Positions 17,691-26,482 of a stretch of 64,000 bases of DNA are shown here, one piece after another. The position numbers were made by a program, and so were the translations under genes. The stretch is from Leptospira langatensis (GTDB lineage Bacteria > Spirochaetota > Leptospiria > Leptospirales > Leptospiraceae), in assembly GCF_004770615.1 (NCBI RefSeq), contig NZ_RQER01000001.1:1-64000 (forward strand), read 5' to 3'. The notes beneath the pieces are model-generated. The model made no database searches, had not been told where the DNA came from, and saw nothing but the letters and a program-made list of their open reading frames with translations. Within the stretch, counting starts at the first letter, position 1, and each line of letters starts with the position of its first letter.

Positions 17691-19064
17691 ATGAACAGTC
17701 AGAAATGGAGGCAGCAGCCGTTTCGTAGCATTTCGCTTCTTACTATTTCGTTTTTTTTGATCCCTTCTTTGTTCGGGGATGAGGTAAAACTCAAATCCGG
17801 AAAGGTGCTCAAGAACCTGAAATTGGAGAAAGAAACAGTCGATTATTATATTTTTACTTTGGATGATGCGATTCCTGTAAGGATACTGAGATCCGAAGTT
17901 GAGTCAATCTCCCCGGGCAAAGCGGAGAAGGAAGGGCTTGTACTAGAAAATAAACCATCTAATCCTGTTTTGCCTACACCTGCGAAACGGAATTACGATG
18001 CGGTTTGGACCCAAGCGGTGACCAACGACGTATTCATTAACGGGAATAGTTTGTACGGAAATGCGTTCGATAGAAGAGGGGATTTACATTATTCTAATAT
18101 GCCTAAGTCTCTGATCCTGGATACTACTGTTGTGGTTCCTACCGCTTTAGAGGGTTTGAATCTCACGATCCGGGAATATTCCCCTCTTACTGCTAGAACG
18201 AATCGAGATGTAGATAGTGTATACCAGTCGCATCCGTACGGTCCGGGAGCGACTCCCGCTCAGGTTGCCGCGGATCCCGGCACTTATCAGCTTAGGAAGG
18301 AAGCAAACGGCTTAAGGGAGAGTCTTGCAGGTCTTCTGAACTATAGATGGACCACAAATCGTTTGGGGGATTTTAATACCGGCTGGATCTATTATGTGAA
18401 TACTCAGCCTGATTTTGCTTTGAGTCTGTTTACATTCGGTTGGACACTGCCTGTATTGAAATATCTGCATCCGCATTATCAATTTAATATGCGGACCTCT
18501 TCGGAAAGGATAGGTGGGGCTAGTATCGGAGGAGAGAAGGATCAGGAATCCGGATATCCTACGAACGCATTCAACGGCTCTACTTTTCATCGGTTTTCCA
18601 TCAATCACGAGTATGATATTACTCAAGATTTGAAGATACAGCCAGCAATCGATGTGGGATATCAGTATTATAACGATAATATAGATAGAAGATCCGGGAT
18701 CAGGAATATCGATTATAAGATAACCTTAAAGTATTTGGGAATGATATTCTCGATAACAGATGTCTACAGGCCGAATACATATATGATCGATAATAGTTAT
18801 TATTATCCTAACACCGTAGGCGGACAAACTGTAGGAACCGTGCCTGGCGCGAATATCGTCCAACCCTTGACTTCGAACACGAACGACGGATTGACCATAG
18901 ATCCTTCTAAAGGATATGGACTCGTGAATCAGTATATCCTGAATTCTATCATGAGTTCTTCCTTGGACCCGAACTTGAAACAGGCCCTGGTAAACAAGCA
19001 TTTGGAACAGAGGATCCCTTTGCACAGTATTATCTGGTCTTTCGGATATACGATCCGTATCTGA
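17691..19064 (+). CDS. Putative outer-membrane beta-barrel protein
   Basis: A 457-residue protein with a signal peptide (cleavage near residue 30, SLFGDE). A short N-terminal domain follows (VKLKSGKVLKNLKLEKE, similar to leptospiral proteins that bind or sense at the periplasmic face). The rest is Tyr/Asn/Gly-rich with alternating strands and ends in an aromatic-hydrophobic strand (SFGYTIRI), as expected for a barrel. An AAGGAG ribosome binding site lies nine bases before the ATG. Specific function is unknown. Control by the adjacent ArsR-type protein is inferred from the shared operators. Confidence 0.65.
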   Translation: MNSQKWRQQPFRSISLLTISFFLIPSLFGDEVKLKSGKVLKNLKLEKETVDYYIFTLDDAIPVRILRSEVESISPGKAEKEGLVLENKPSNPVLPTPAKRNYDAVWTQAVTNDVFINGNSLYGNAFDRRGDLHYSNMPKSLILDTTVVVPTALEGLNLTIREYSPLTARTNRDVDSVYQSHPYGPGATPAQVAADPGTYQLRKEANGLRESLAGLLNYRWTTNRLGDFNTGWIYYVNTQPDFALSLFTFGWTLPVLKYLHPHYQFNMRTSSERIGGASIGGEKDQESGYPTNAFNGSTFHRFSINHEYDITQDLKIQPAIDVGYQYYNDNIDRRSGIRNIDYKITLKYLGMIFSITDVYRPNTYMIDNSYYYPNTVGGQTVGTVPGANIVQPLTSNTNDGLTIDPSKGYGLVNQYILNSIMSSSLDPNLKQALVNKHLEQRIPLHSIIWSFGYTIRI

Positions 19065-19097
19065 AAAAAGTAGTTTAAGGATACGTAATGAAAAGAT

Positions 19098-19132
19098 AGA
19101 TACGGGATAAATAGAAGTTTTATCCCGTATCT
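19098..19132. terminator. Strong hairpin terminator between convergent genes
   Basis: A 14-base-pair stem (19098-19111 with 19119-19132) closes a seven-base loop. It lies between the barrel gene and the convergent carbonic anhydrase gene. On the minus strand it is followed by TATCTTTTC. It probably ends transcription in both directions. Confidence 0.75.
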
Positions 19133-19169
19133 TTAAAGAGTGAGGGTTTAGAGAAGATTCAATTGCGAG

Positions 19170-19781
19170 TCAAGAGGCCCTTCCGATCCTAGTAGCTTCT
19201 TGTACTTCCACCAATTTACCGGTTTTCACATCATAATAGTAGCCATAGATCGGAATGTCCTTCGGGATCAGAGGATGATTTCGAATGCGACCCACATCCT
19301 CGATCACGCTCTTCTCCAGATCTTCAAACGTAAGAAAAGAAATATGAGCCGCCTCGTCGGAGCCTCCCGATTCCTCTAAATTCCTCCAGCCGTTTGAATC
19401 AATTGTCGCAGTTTTAAGGCTCTTGGATAATAGCTTTCGGATGATCGGATCCGTAAAAAGCGCCATCCCGCAATCGGTATGATGGATCACGAAAAATTCC
19501 TTGGTCCCGAGTAGCTTATGAGAGATCACCAAAGAACGAATAGCGTCGTCGCTTGCTCTTCCTCCTGCGTTTCGGATAACGTGCGCGTCTCCCTCGGCAA
19601 GACCCGCATACTTGGCCGGATCCAATCGGGCGTCCATGCAAGTCAGGATCGTAAAACTTCTGGCCGGAGGAAGGGCCAGTTCACCCTTCTTACCGAACTC
19701 GGAGACATACTTTTGATTCGCCTCGATCACTTCTTTGTGGATCTGGCTGACTTCCTTTTGTAGTAAAGTACTGTTTGACAT
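19170..19781 (-). CDS. Beta-class carbonic anhydrase
   Basis: A 203-residue protein that hydrates CO2 to bicarbonate. Zinc ligands are Cys48, His101 and Cys104, in TCMDAR and HHTDCG. The Asp50/Arg52 dyad of beta-CAs is present. It is closest in style to the short mycobacterial Rv1284-type enzymes. It is cytoplasmic with no signal peptide and forms a single-gene unit. Confidence 0.85.
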   Translation of the reverse strand: MSNSTLLQKEVSQIHKEVIEANQKYVSEFGKKGELALPPARSFTILTCMDARLDPAKYAGLAEGDAHVIRNAGGRASDDAIRSLVISHKLLGTKEFFVIHHTDCGMALFTDPIIRKLLSKSLKTATIDSNGWRNLEESGGSDEAAHISFLTFEDLEKSVIEDVGRIRNHPLIPKDIPIYGYYYDVKTGKLVEVQEATRIGRAS

Positions 19782-19889
19782 GGTGGAAATTATATCTGTA
19801 ATAACGGATTTTGGATGTTGGTTTTTGGAAAGGAGAAGAAAAGAAGAAGGAAATGGATGAGTTGATTAGGCGAGTGCCCAGTTTACTCG

Positions 19890-20033
19890 CATGTGGGAAC
19901 TAGTCCGCGAGGAAGTTGCGGCCCCCGCCCTGTATAGGGTGGGGGGAGTGGCCCGTGGGAGAGCGAAATCGTCCTATCATAGATTTCTCTCTTTGGCAAC
20001 CGGAAATTTATATAGTTCCCACATGTGGGAACT
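19890..20033. repeat. Intergenic repeat, copy 1
   Basis: About 144 bp. The left end is CATGTGGGAACT and the right end is the perfect 20-base palindrome AGTTCCCACATGTGGGAACT (20014-20033), so the ends are inverted copies of each other. Inside is a very strong hairpin, CCCCCGCCCT-gtat-AGGGTGGGGG, near 19922-19945. Copy 2 lies at 22655-22786, about 80 percent alike over the right 113 bases by eye. The right end stops one base before the metI stop codon. It looks like a small non-autonomous element with terminal inverted repeats. Confidence 0.75.
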
Positions 20034-20034
20034 G

Positions 20035-20709
20035 TTAATCTCGGATCCTTCTATCGCTCTTTTTGCGAACGAAATCGCCGAACCACTGAAAGATCTGCAC
20101 GATCACCACTAAGACAAGTACGGTTGATAGCATGATATCGTCCTCGTATCGATAGTAGCCGAACCGTATGGCCAGATCTCCGATCCCTCCTCCGCCTACG
20201 ATGCCCGCCATCGCGGAGAAGCCGAGTAGACTGATCGTGGTGACTGTGATACCGGAGAGAATACCAGGTAACGCTTCCGGCACTAAGACTTCCTTAATAA
20301 TAAGTAGAAGGTTGGCTCCAGTAGAAACCGCCGCTTCCAGAACCCCATCGGGAATTTCTCTCAATGATGTTTCGACTAACCTTGCTAAGAAGGGAATAGC
20401 TGCCACAGACAGGGACACGGAGGCAGCTAATGGGCCTATGGTAGTCCCGACCAAGAATTGGGTGAGCGGGATCAATGCTACTAGAAGGATCACGAAAGGG
20501 ATCGAGCGGATCAAATTTGCCAGTCCACCTAATATGGAGTAGGTGAATTTGTTTTTCAGGAAAAGCTTCTTGTCAGTAAGATAAATAAGAAATCCTAAAG
20601 GAATACCAAATACCAATGCAATGCTAAGGGAGATACTCAACATGAGGAAGGTCTGTCCAAACGCGACGGAAAGATCTGGAAGAAGGGACTGCCATTTTTC
20701 TAGGCTCAT
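20035..20709 (-). CDS. metI: D-/L-methionine ABC transporter permease
   Basis: A 224-residue permease with about five transmembrane helices and the BPD_transp_1 EAA-type loop (EAAVSTGANLLLIIKEVLVPEALPG). It lies last in metQ-metN-metI and overlaps metN by four bases. It forms the membrane channel for methionine import. The stop codon is one base from intergenic repeat copy 1. Confidence 0.9.
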   Translation of the reverse strand: MSLEKWQSLLPDLSVAFGQTFLMLSISLSIALVFGIPLGFLIYLTDKKLFLKNKFTYSILGGLANLIRSIPFVILLVALIPLTQFLVGTTIGPLAASVSLSVAAIPFLARLVETSLREIPDGVLEAAVSTGANLLLIIKEVLVPEALPGILSGITVTTISLLGFSAMAGIVGGGGIGDLAIRFGYYRYEDDIMLSTVLVLVVIVQIFQWFGDFVRKKSDRRIRD

Positions 20710-21746
20710 CTGTATACTTCCTCCACTTGAGCTCCGTATCGAGCAAAGGCGGATCGGATCGTTTCTGTGCTAGATTCGTCTCGTTCTGTTTCCAAATAAA
20801 AAACACCGATCGGCTTTCCGGAAATATATTCGATCTTGCTGTGGAGGATATTCGGAACGTAATTGGTAGCACGAATGACCTTTGCCAGGATTGGTTCTGT
20901 CGCAACCTCGTCCTTTAAAACTACTTTTAGGATCCTTCCAGTGGTCCTTGCTAAGGTCTCTTCCGGAATGGAATGATCTAATACCGCTCCGGTTAGCTTC
21001 TTCGTGATCTCTTGCGAAGGATCTGCGAATAAGGAATAGGCGGATCCTAACTCGATCAATTTTCCTTTTTCAACGACCGCGACTGAATCGCAGATCTCTC
21101 TTACTACTTCCATTTCATGCGTCACAATCACAATAGTGATCCCGAATTTCTTATGAATGCTTTTCAATAGACTTAGGATAGAGCGGGTAGTCTCCGGGTC
21201 TAAGGCCGAAGTAGGTTCGTCACAAAGAAGAAGGCGAGGATGGTTCGCGATCGCCCTTGCAATTCCAACCCTTTGTTTCTGCCCGCCACTCAGTTGATTT
21301 GGATAAGAATGGATCTTTTCTTCCAGGCCTATGAGTTTCAGGAGTTCCTGCACTCTCCTTTGGATCTGCTCCTTAGTCCACCCTGCCGCTTTCAAGGGAA
21401 GAGCAATATTGTCGAAGACCTTTCGATTCAATACTAAATGGGATTGCTGGAATACCATTCCCACTTTGGATCTATGTTCTCTGAGTTCTTTTCCTGATAA
21501 GAAGGAGATATCTTTTCCTTCGAAGAATACGTTCCCAGTATCCGGACTTTCAAGAAGATTCGCGAACCGAAGCAGCGTGCTTTTTCCCGCACCTGTGGTG
21601 CCGATGATCCCGAAAATCCCACCCTTTTTTACAGAGAGGGATATATCACTGATCGCAGGATGCTGGGATCTAGGAAATGCTTTTGATACATTCCTAAATT
21701 CTAATATATTTTCGAAATTGGAGTTTACTTCTTCTTTCCAAACCAT
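20706..21746 (-). CDS. metN: Methionine import ATP-binding protein
   Basis: A 346-residue ATPase with Walker A GTTGAGKST, signature LSGGQKQR and Walker B LLLCDEPTSALD. A C-terminal NIL domain (about 270-346) is the methionine-sensing regulatory domain typical of MetN. The start overlaps the end of metQ by 22 bases. Confidence 0.9.
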   Translation of the reverse strand: MVWKEEVNSNFENILEFRNVSKAFPRSQHPAISDISLSVKKGGIFGIIGTTGAGKSTLLRFANLLESPDTGNVFFEGKDISFLSGKELREHRSKVGMVFQQSHLVLNRKVFDNIALPLKAAGWTKEQIQRRVQELLKLIGLEEKIHSYPNQLSGGQKQRVGIARAIANHPRLLLCDEPTSALDPETTRSILSLLKSIHKKFGITIVIVTHEMEVVREICDSVAVVEKGKLIELGSAYSLFADPSQEITKKLTGAVLDHSIPEETLARTTGRILKVVLKDEVATEPILAKVIRATNYVPNILHSKIEYISGKPIGVFYLETERDESSTETIRSAFARYGAQVEEVYR

Positions 21747-22552
21747 TCTGGTTTTTGGAATCCTTTGAAATCATTATTGATCACTTCTTCGAATTCTTTG
21801 GATTGGACTGCGGAAACGATATCCTTTGCAAACACGCTGTCCTTCTCATCTTCGCGAACTACGATGATATTCTTATGTTCTTCTGCCAAAGTTTCGAGAA
21901 TGACTGCCTTTGTTAGATCCAGTCCGGAAGCGATCGCAAAGTTTCCGTTGATTGCCGAGAAATCCGTACTTTCCAAAGATCTAGGAAGTTGGGCCGCTTC
22001 TAACGGTAAGAATTGGATTTGCTTCTTATTCTCCAGAATATCGTTCAGGGAAGCCTTGGTTGGGATGGCGTCCGGATTTACTTTAATAAAACCTAATTCT
22101 TGAAAAAGCTTTAATGCTCTTAGCAAATTGGTCGGATCGTTTGGAAGAGCAATCGAGCCTTTTTCTTTTAAATTCTTCGGATCCTTTGTCTTTCCTGCAA
22201 AGACAGACATAGGAGCAGTCGGAACGTTTACAATGGCGGCTAACTTTAACCCTTTATCGGCAGTGAATTTTTTCAAGTAAGGAACATGTTGGAATAGGTT
22301 CGCATCTATGTCTCCAGCTGCCAAAGCAAGGTTCGGCTGGATATAGTCGCTGAACTGCACAATCTCGATCTTGTATCCTTTCTTCTCCAGACTTGGAAAG
22401 ACTCCTTTCTTAAGGAGATCCCCATATGGTCCGGGGCAGATCCCGATCTTCAGATCCTTACGATCTCCGGGAAGCTTTGGAACTTCTTTCTTTCCACAAT
22501 TCATCAGTAGAGAGAATAGAAGAAAGAATAATGCGAATGCCTTTGTTTTCAT
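21725..22552 (-). CDS. metQ: NlpA/MetQ family methionine-binding lipoprotein
   Basis: A 275-residue lipoprotein with lipobox Cys19 (LLMNC). The NlpA-family fold is clear from KIGICPGPYGDLLK, VQFSDYIQPNLALAAGDIDANLFQH and SIALPNDPTNLLRALKLF. It delivers methionine to MetN-MetI and is the first gene of the operon. A TATAAT-like -10 lies upstream at 22627-22632. I see no SAM or T-box riboswitch in the 100 bases upstream. Confidence 0.9.
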   Translation of the reverse strand: MKTKAFALFFLLFSLLMNCGKKEVPKLPGDRKDLKIGICPGPYGDLLKKGVFPSLEKKGYKIEIVQFSDYIQPNLALAAGDIDANLFQHVPYLKKFTADKGLKLAAIVNVPTAPMSVFAGKTKDPKNLKEKGSIALPNDPTNLLRALKLFQELGFIKVNPDAIPTKASLNDILENKKQIQFLPLEAAQLPRSLESTDFSAINGNFAIASGLDLTKAVILETLAEEHKNIIVVREDEKDSVFAKDIVSAVQSKEFEEVINNDFKGFQKPEWFGKKK

Positions 22553-22626
22553 CGAGGAACCTCGCGGTGGATTTTATGCATGGACTACTCTGAAATTTGC
22601 AGTAACAGTTGGGCAAGTAGAATTCT

Positions 22627-22632
22627 ATTATA
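22627..22632 (-). promoter_or_regulatory. Candidate -10 element for metQ
   Basis: The minus strand reads TATAAT here, 75 bases upstream of the metQ ATG and just inside the boundary of repeat copy 2. No good -35 is visible at 17-base spacing. Confidence 0.4.
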
Positions 22633-22654
22633 TTGGAAAATTTAGCTGCTATAG

Positions 22655-22786
22655 TGTGGGGGAACGGGAAAAGCCCCCGCCCTGTTTCGGGTGGGGGGAG
22701 TGGCCCGTGGGAGAGCGAATTTTGCTCTACCATAGAATCCATCTTTCAGCAACCGGAAATTTCAACAGTTCCCACATGTGGGAACT
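22655..22786. repeat. Intergenic repeat, copy 2
   Basis: About 132 bp, in the same orientation as copy 1. The left end TGTGGGGGAAC is degenerate. The core starts at 22673 with GCCCCCGCCC and holds the same G/C-rich hairpin. The right end is the same perfect 20-base palindrome (22767-22786), ending one base before the stop codon of the SGNH-type gene at 22788. The two copies bracket the metQNI operon. Confidence 0.75.
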
Positions 22787-22787
22787 C

Positions 22788-23666
22788 CTAAGGAAGTGCC
22801 TCCGCAAACTCCTTCAGCTCAGCAAAGAACCGATTCGCTTCCGGATAAGCCAAATGAAGCCCGTCGCTGTCCTCGAACGGACCACCTTTTGCAAAATACC
22901 AAAGATACTTTGTTTCGGGAAAATATTGCCGGGTGATCTCTCTTGTTCCCGATTCCTTCGGAGAGATCAGGATCTTCGGATGCATCGGCATTTCAAAGAA
23001 TACCGGCCGGATCCCTTTGGACTCTAATTCTTTAAGAAGGGAAGAAAGAACCGACATTCTTTCCTCTAACTTCTTCCTTTCTACTGCGGTCCCGTACCAG
23101 CGAGTCACTTCTTCCAGATGTTCTTCTTTTAGTTTTTTCTGGATCTCTTCGGCGTTTGCGTTCGGTTTCTCATTTTCCGGAACCGGAACGGCGAATCCAA
23201 ACATATTAGGAAGTTCTAAAATAGTTCCGGAGAGGAAATTGAAAGGTTGTTTTTCGGAGAGAAGGACCGGAAAATTCCTGCGAGTAAAAACAAAAAAAGG
23301 ATCCGTATTCTCCTTTGCGAACTTCGTATTCTCTTGCACCGATAGCTGATTGACTTCGATGAAAACATATTTTGCGGAAGAATCTGAATGAGCTAGTACG
23401 GATAGGCCGGTCAAGGCTCCTTCTCCCACTAAGGAAAGATTGAACCATCCGGATCTTTCATCCGGGATCATTCTGTCCGACATAGAAGAACCTGTAATGA
23501 CGTATTTTGCGGTTCTTCCGGAAGTTAAGAAGGATTCGACTCGGATTCGATTGTGCTGCCACCAACTTTGTTTTGGGATCTTTGTAGGATGCACATACGT
23601 TACTAAGACGGAATACGATCCCAAGAAAAGTAAGAAGAAGAGTAATAGTCTAAGATAGAATTTCAT
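22788..23666 (-). CDS. SGNH-hydrolase-like O-acyltransferase partner (DltD/AlgJ-type)
   Basis: A 292-residue protein with an N-terminal membrane anchor (about 5-25) and a periplasmic domain. It has a GDS-like block, TGSSMSDRM, near residue 60 and a C-terminal catalytic-type DGLHLAYPEA (DxxH) near residue 272. Such proteins complete acyl transfer begun by a membrane MBOAT protein. The MBOAT gene lies three bases upstream, so they form one unit. The acceptor (lipopolysaccharide, exopolysaccharide or other) is unknown. Confidence 0.7.
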   Translation of the reverse strand: MKFYLRLLLFFLLFLGSYSVLVTYVHPTKIPKQSWWQHNRIRVESFLTSGRTAKYVITGSSMSDRMIPDERSGWFNLSLVGEGALTGLSVLAHSDSSAKYVFIEVNQLSVQENTKFAKENTDPFFVFTRRNFPVLLSEKQPFNFLSGTILELPNMFGFAVPVPENEKPNANAEEIQKKLKEEHLEEVTRWYGTAVERKKLEERMSVLSSLLKELESKGIRPVFFEMPMHPKILISPKESGTREITRQYFPETKYLWYFAKGGPFEDSDGLHLAYPEANRFFAELKEFAEALP

Positions 23667-23669
23667 ATG

Positions 23670-25079
23670 TCAAAATTGGAAATAGATGAAGGAAGCGGAA
23701 GGCCCTCGGTTCAATACGATCAGGAAAAGAAGAAAGGAGTATCCGACTACCGAAACCCATTCGTTAGAGGCTTGCGTAAATCTTTCCTTGTACCATCCGT
23801 ACGCATGATATAAGAATACCGGAATGGAGAAAAAGAGTAAAAAGGAGCAGAGTTCCCAATCCGTTGCTAAGGTCAGATTGGATCCGATCAATCCTAAATA
23901 ATCCATGGCCTTTTCGAAATTAGGAAGCCTAAATAATAACCAAAGAAGAGAAACGCTAAGGAACACGAAGGTCCCTTTTAAGAATAAGACGATCCTATTC
24001 TTAGGAAGAGAGAAGGGCAGGTTCTGTTCCAAGAATCTTTCGACTAAGAGCAATAGGCCATGTCCTATTCCCCACACCATATATCTCCATTCTGCTCCAT
24101 GCCAGAGTCCGCCCAATGCCATGACTAAGAATAGATTGATGTATGTTCTTAGATTTCCCTTTCGATTCCCTCCCAGTGGAATATAAAGATAATCTCGGAG
24201 CCAGGTAGAAAGAGAGATATGCCAACGTCTCCAGAACTCCGAAAAATTCGATGATATATAAGGAAAATTGAAATTGGTCGGCAGTTGGTATCCGAAGAGT
24301 AATGCAGTTCCGATCGCAATGAGCGAATATCCTGCGAAGTCGGCAAAGATCTGCGCGGAATATCCAAAGATCAACAGTATCAACGCAAAAGAAGAATGAT
24401 GCGAATTATACGGAAAATCGATCACGAAAGTCAGATCATTCAAATTGTCGGCGATGACCGTCTTTAAGAAATAACCTAAGATCAGGATCTTTGTCGCGGA
24501 TATCCAGGGAATATCCTTGAAATTCTTGGCCTGAATCTGAGGGAAAAACTCTTTCGCCTTTACGATAGGGCCTGCCACTAATTGAGGAAAGAAATTGATA
24601 TAAAGAGAGGACTTCAAAAGAAGATTGGGATAGGTAATTCTTTCCTTTAGGATTTCCGGTCCCATTCTGTAAAAGTCCACAACCATGCTGATCCCATGGA
24701 ATGTATAGAAAGAGATGCCTATCGGCAAGGGAATGAGGAAGATCCAATGAAGATCTGAACCTTGAGAACTTGCCAGGAAGGTCTTTGCGAATAGTCCGCT
24801 ATATTTAAAAAAGAATAATACGCTTAAGTTCAGTACCACTCCGAGGCCCAATACGGCTTTCTTGCTCTCGAAGTCTGGGAGTTGGATCAGGTATACGATG
24901 CTTGCGTTCCAGAAAATAGAAAAAAGGAGAAGGGTTAGGAGCCAAGGATCGGAATACGCATAAAAATAAAAACTGGCCCCAACTACAATGGCCAATTGGA
25001 ATCTTTTTAAGAAGGGTAGGTAGTAAAGAAAGAATGTGATCGAAATGAATATTAGAAAACCAAGGCTGTTAAAATTCAT
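23670..25079 (-). CDS. MBOAT family O-acyltransferase (AlgI/DltB-like)
   Basis: A 469-residue integral membrane protein with about ten helices and MBOAT hallmarks: FFPQLVAGPI, FADFAGYSLIAIG, FWRRWHISLSTWLRDYLYIPLGG, and the catalytic histidine in GGLWHGAEWRY. It moves an acyl group (often acetyl) across the membrane to an extracytoplasmic glycan. It is followed by the SGNH-type partner. Two hairpins at 25085-25136 lie directly in front of its start codon. Confidence 0.9.
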   Translation of the reverse strand: MNFNSLGFLIFISITFFLYYLPFLKRFQLAIVVGASFYFYAYSDPWLLTLLLFSIFWNASIVYLIQLPDFESKKAVLGLGVVLNLSVLFFFKYSGLFAKTFLASSQGSDLHWIFLIPLPIGISFYTFHGISMVVDFYRMGPEILKERITYPNLLLKSSLYINFFPQLVAGPIVKAKEFFPQIQAKNFKDIPWISATKILILGYFLKTVIADNLNDLTFVIDFPYNSHHSSFALILLIFGYSAQIFADFAGYSLIAIGTALLFGYQLPTNFNFPYISSNFSEFWRRWHISLSTWLRDYLYIPLGGNRKGNLRTYINLFLVMALGGLWHGAEWRYMVWGIGHGLLLLVERFLEQNLPFSLPKNRIVLFLKGTFVFLSVSLLWLLFRLPNFEKAMDYLGLIGSNLTLATDWELCSFLLFFSIPVFLYHAYGWYKERFTQASNEWVSVVGYSFLLFLIVLNRGPSASFIYFQF

Positions 25080-25084
25080 AGGAA

Positions 25085-25136
25085 AGAGAACGAAGTTGGT
25101 TTACGTTCTCTCCTCTCTGCTCCTGGTCAAGGAGCA
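25085..25136 (-). other. Tandem hairpins in the leader of the MBOAT gene
   Basis: AGAGAACG (25085-25092) pairs with CGTTCTCT (25104-25111), and TGCTCC (25118-25123) pairs with GGAGCA (25131-25136). They lie between the stop of the cyclase gene (25158) and the MBOAT start (25079). The first hairpin ends about five bases from the ATG and would mask a ribosome binding site. They may form a leaky terminator for the cyclase gene or a translational control element. Confidence 0.5.
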
Positions 25137-25157
25137 ATCGATCGGCTGGAAAATATT

Positions 25158-26405
25158 TTAGGATAGGGCCGGGACTTTTCCTTCTTCCCAATCGGAGGAT
25201 CTAAGTCCTTTGACTAAGAACATTTCGATCTCTCCTTTATTCTTAGCTTTTATCAATCCTCTAGATTCGCAGATAAAGTTTTCCCGCACTAAGTGAAATG
25301 TATCTTTGGAGATATTTACTTCTCCGGGAAGTCCCGAGCTTTCCATTCGACTGGCTATATTTACCGTATCTCCCCAGATATCGTAGGCAAATTTCTCGGT
25401 TCCGATCACTCCTGCGACCACGCTACCTGAATGGATCCCGAGCCTAAGTTCCCAAGTAGGAAGTCCTGCTTTCAATCTCTCCTGTTTATGTTTACGCATG
25501 AATTCTTGGAATTCCAGCCCGCAATATACTGCATCCAACGCATGCGTATGGTTCGGAGTAGGGAGCCCTCCTGCGGCCATATACGAATCCCCGATCGTTT
25601 TAATTTTCTCCAATCCGTATTTCTTTGCGATCTTATCGAACTCGGCAAAGAAGTAATGGAGTTCTCCCACCAATTCTTCCGGAGTCATCTTCTCCGCAAT
25701 CTGAGTGAAGCCAGCCATGTCGGTAAACAAAACGGTGACGCTATCATATCTCTGAGGTTGAACGGTATCGTTCATTTTCAATTCGTCCGCTATGGATTCA
25801 GGAAGGATATTCCGAAGTAGGTTGTCCGACTTTTTTCTCTCGATGTTCAAGTTCCTGGTTAGGATGAAGATCAATAGTCCTACAAGGATCTGCACGAATA
25901 GATAATTTCCGCCCAGGTCCATGTATTCGGAATGCCTGTCCTTCTGCGGAACAATGAAATTCGGGTAGAAATATTCGAAAGTATAAAGAAAGGCAGTGAC
26001 GAGTCCATAGATCGCATAGATCAGAATAATATTATGATTTTTTAATAATATAGTGGCGATCACCAAAGCGGGAATGAAATAGTAGTGATTTCCGCCGTTA
26101 GAGCCTCCATGTAAGAACCAAAGAGAAGAAAGATAGAATAGGATCGTAAGGTTTAAGGGCCAGAATAGGGAATAATAAATGCTCTTTACCCTGGAGAAGT
26201 AATACATGACCAGAAGGATAAGGCCGGACACGACATTGAGAAAAATGACCCGGTGCGAATATTCGGCTTCTTCTTCAAAGATGGAGCCTAGGATATTCAG
26301 GACCCCGTTCACGAGAGAGATGGTATTAAATAGTCTATGCTCTAATGAGTTCTTTTTGGGATCCCCAAATATAAAATAAACAAGTTGAACAAGCTTTTGT
26401 TTCAT
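25158..26405 (-). CDS. Membrane-anchored class III adenylate/guanylate cyclase
   Basis: I choose the ATG at 26405 (MKQKLVQ...), 415 residues, because GGAGGG lies just before it; a frame open to 26444 adds 13 residues without such a site. The N-terminal half has about six transmembrane helices. The cyclase domain has both metal aspartates (VLFTDMAGFT and KTIGDSYM), the substrate Lys in EKIKTIGD, Asp in YDIWGDTVN, and the transition-state Asn/Arg in NIASRMES. The catalytic residues are complete and fit cAMP synthesis. Confidence 0.85.
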   Translation of the reverse strand: MKQKLVQLVYFIFGDPKKNSLEHRLFNTISLVNGVLNILGSIFEEEAEYSHRVIFLNVVSGLILLVMYYFSRVKSIYYSLFWPLNLTILFYLSSLWFLHGGSNGGNHYYFIPALVIATILLKNHNIILIYAIYGLVTAFLYTFEYFYPNFIVPQKDRHSEYMDLGGNYLFVQILVGLLIFILTRNLNIERKKSDNLLRNILPESIADELKMNDTVQPQRYDSVTVLFTDMAGFTQIAEKMTPEELVGELHYFFAEFDKIAKKYGLEKIKTIGDSYMAAGGLPTPNHTHALDAVYCGLEFQEFMRKHKQERLKAGLPTWELRLGIHSGSVVAGVIGTEKFAYDIWGDTVNIASRMESSGLPGEVNISKDTFHLVRENFICESRGLIKAKNKGEIEMFLVKGLRSSDWEEGKVPALS

Positions 26406-26482
26406 GACTCCCTCCGGGCGAGGACGAATAGGTAGTTTTCGCAAAATTCATTTTGATTGGAAACAAATTTTTGCTTCTGAGC

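Noticed and set aside
22553..22654. SAM or T-box riboswitch upstream of metQ
   Set aside because: No conserved riboswitch core seen; only a short CGAGG/CCTCG hairpin and a -10-like element.
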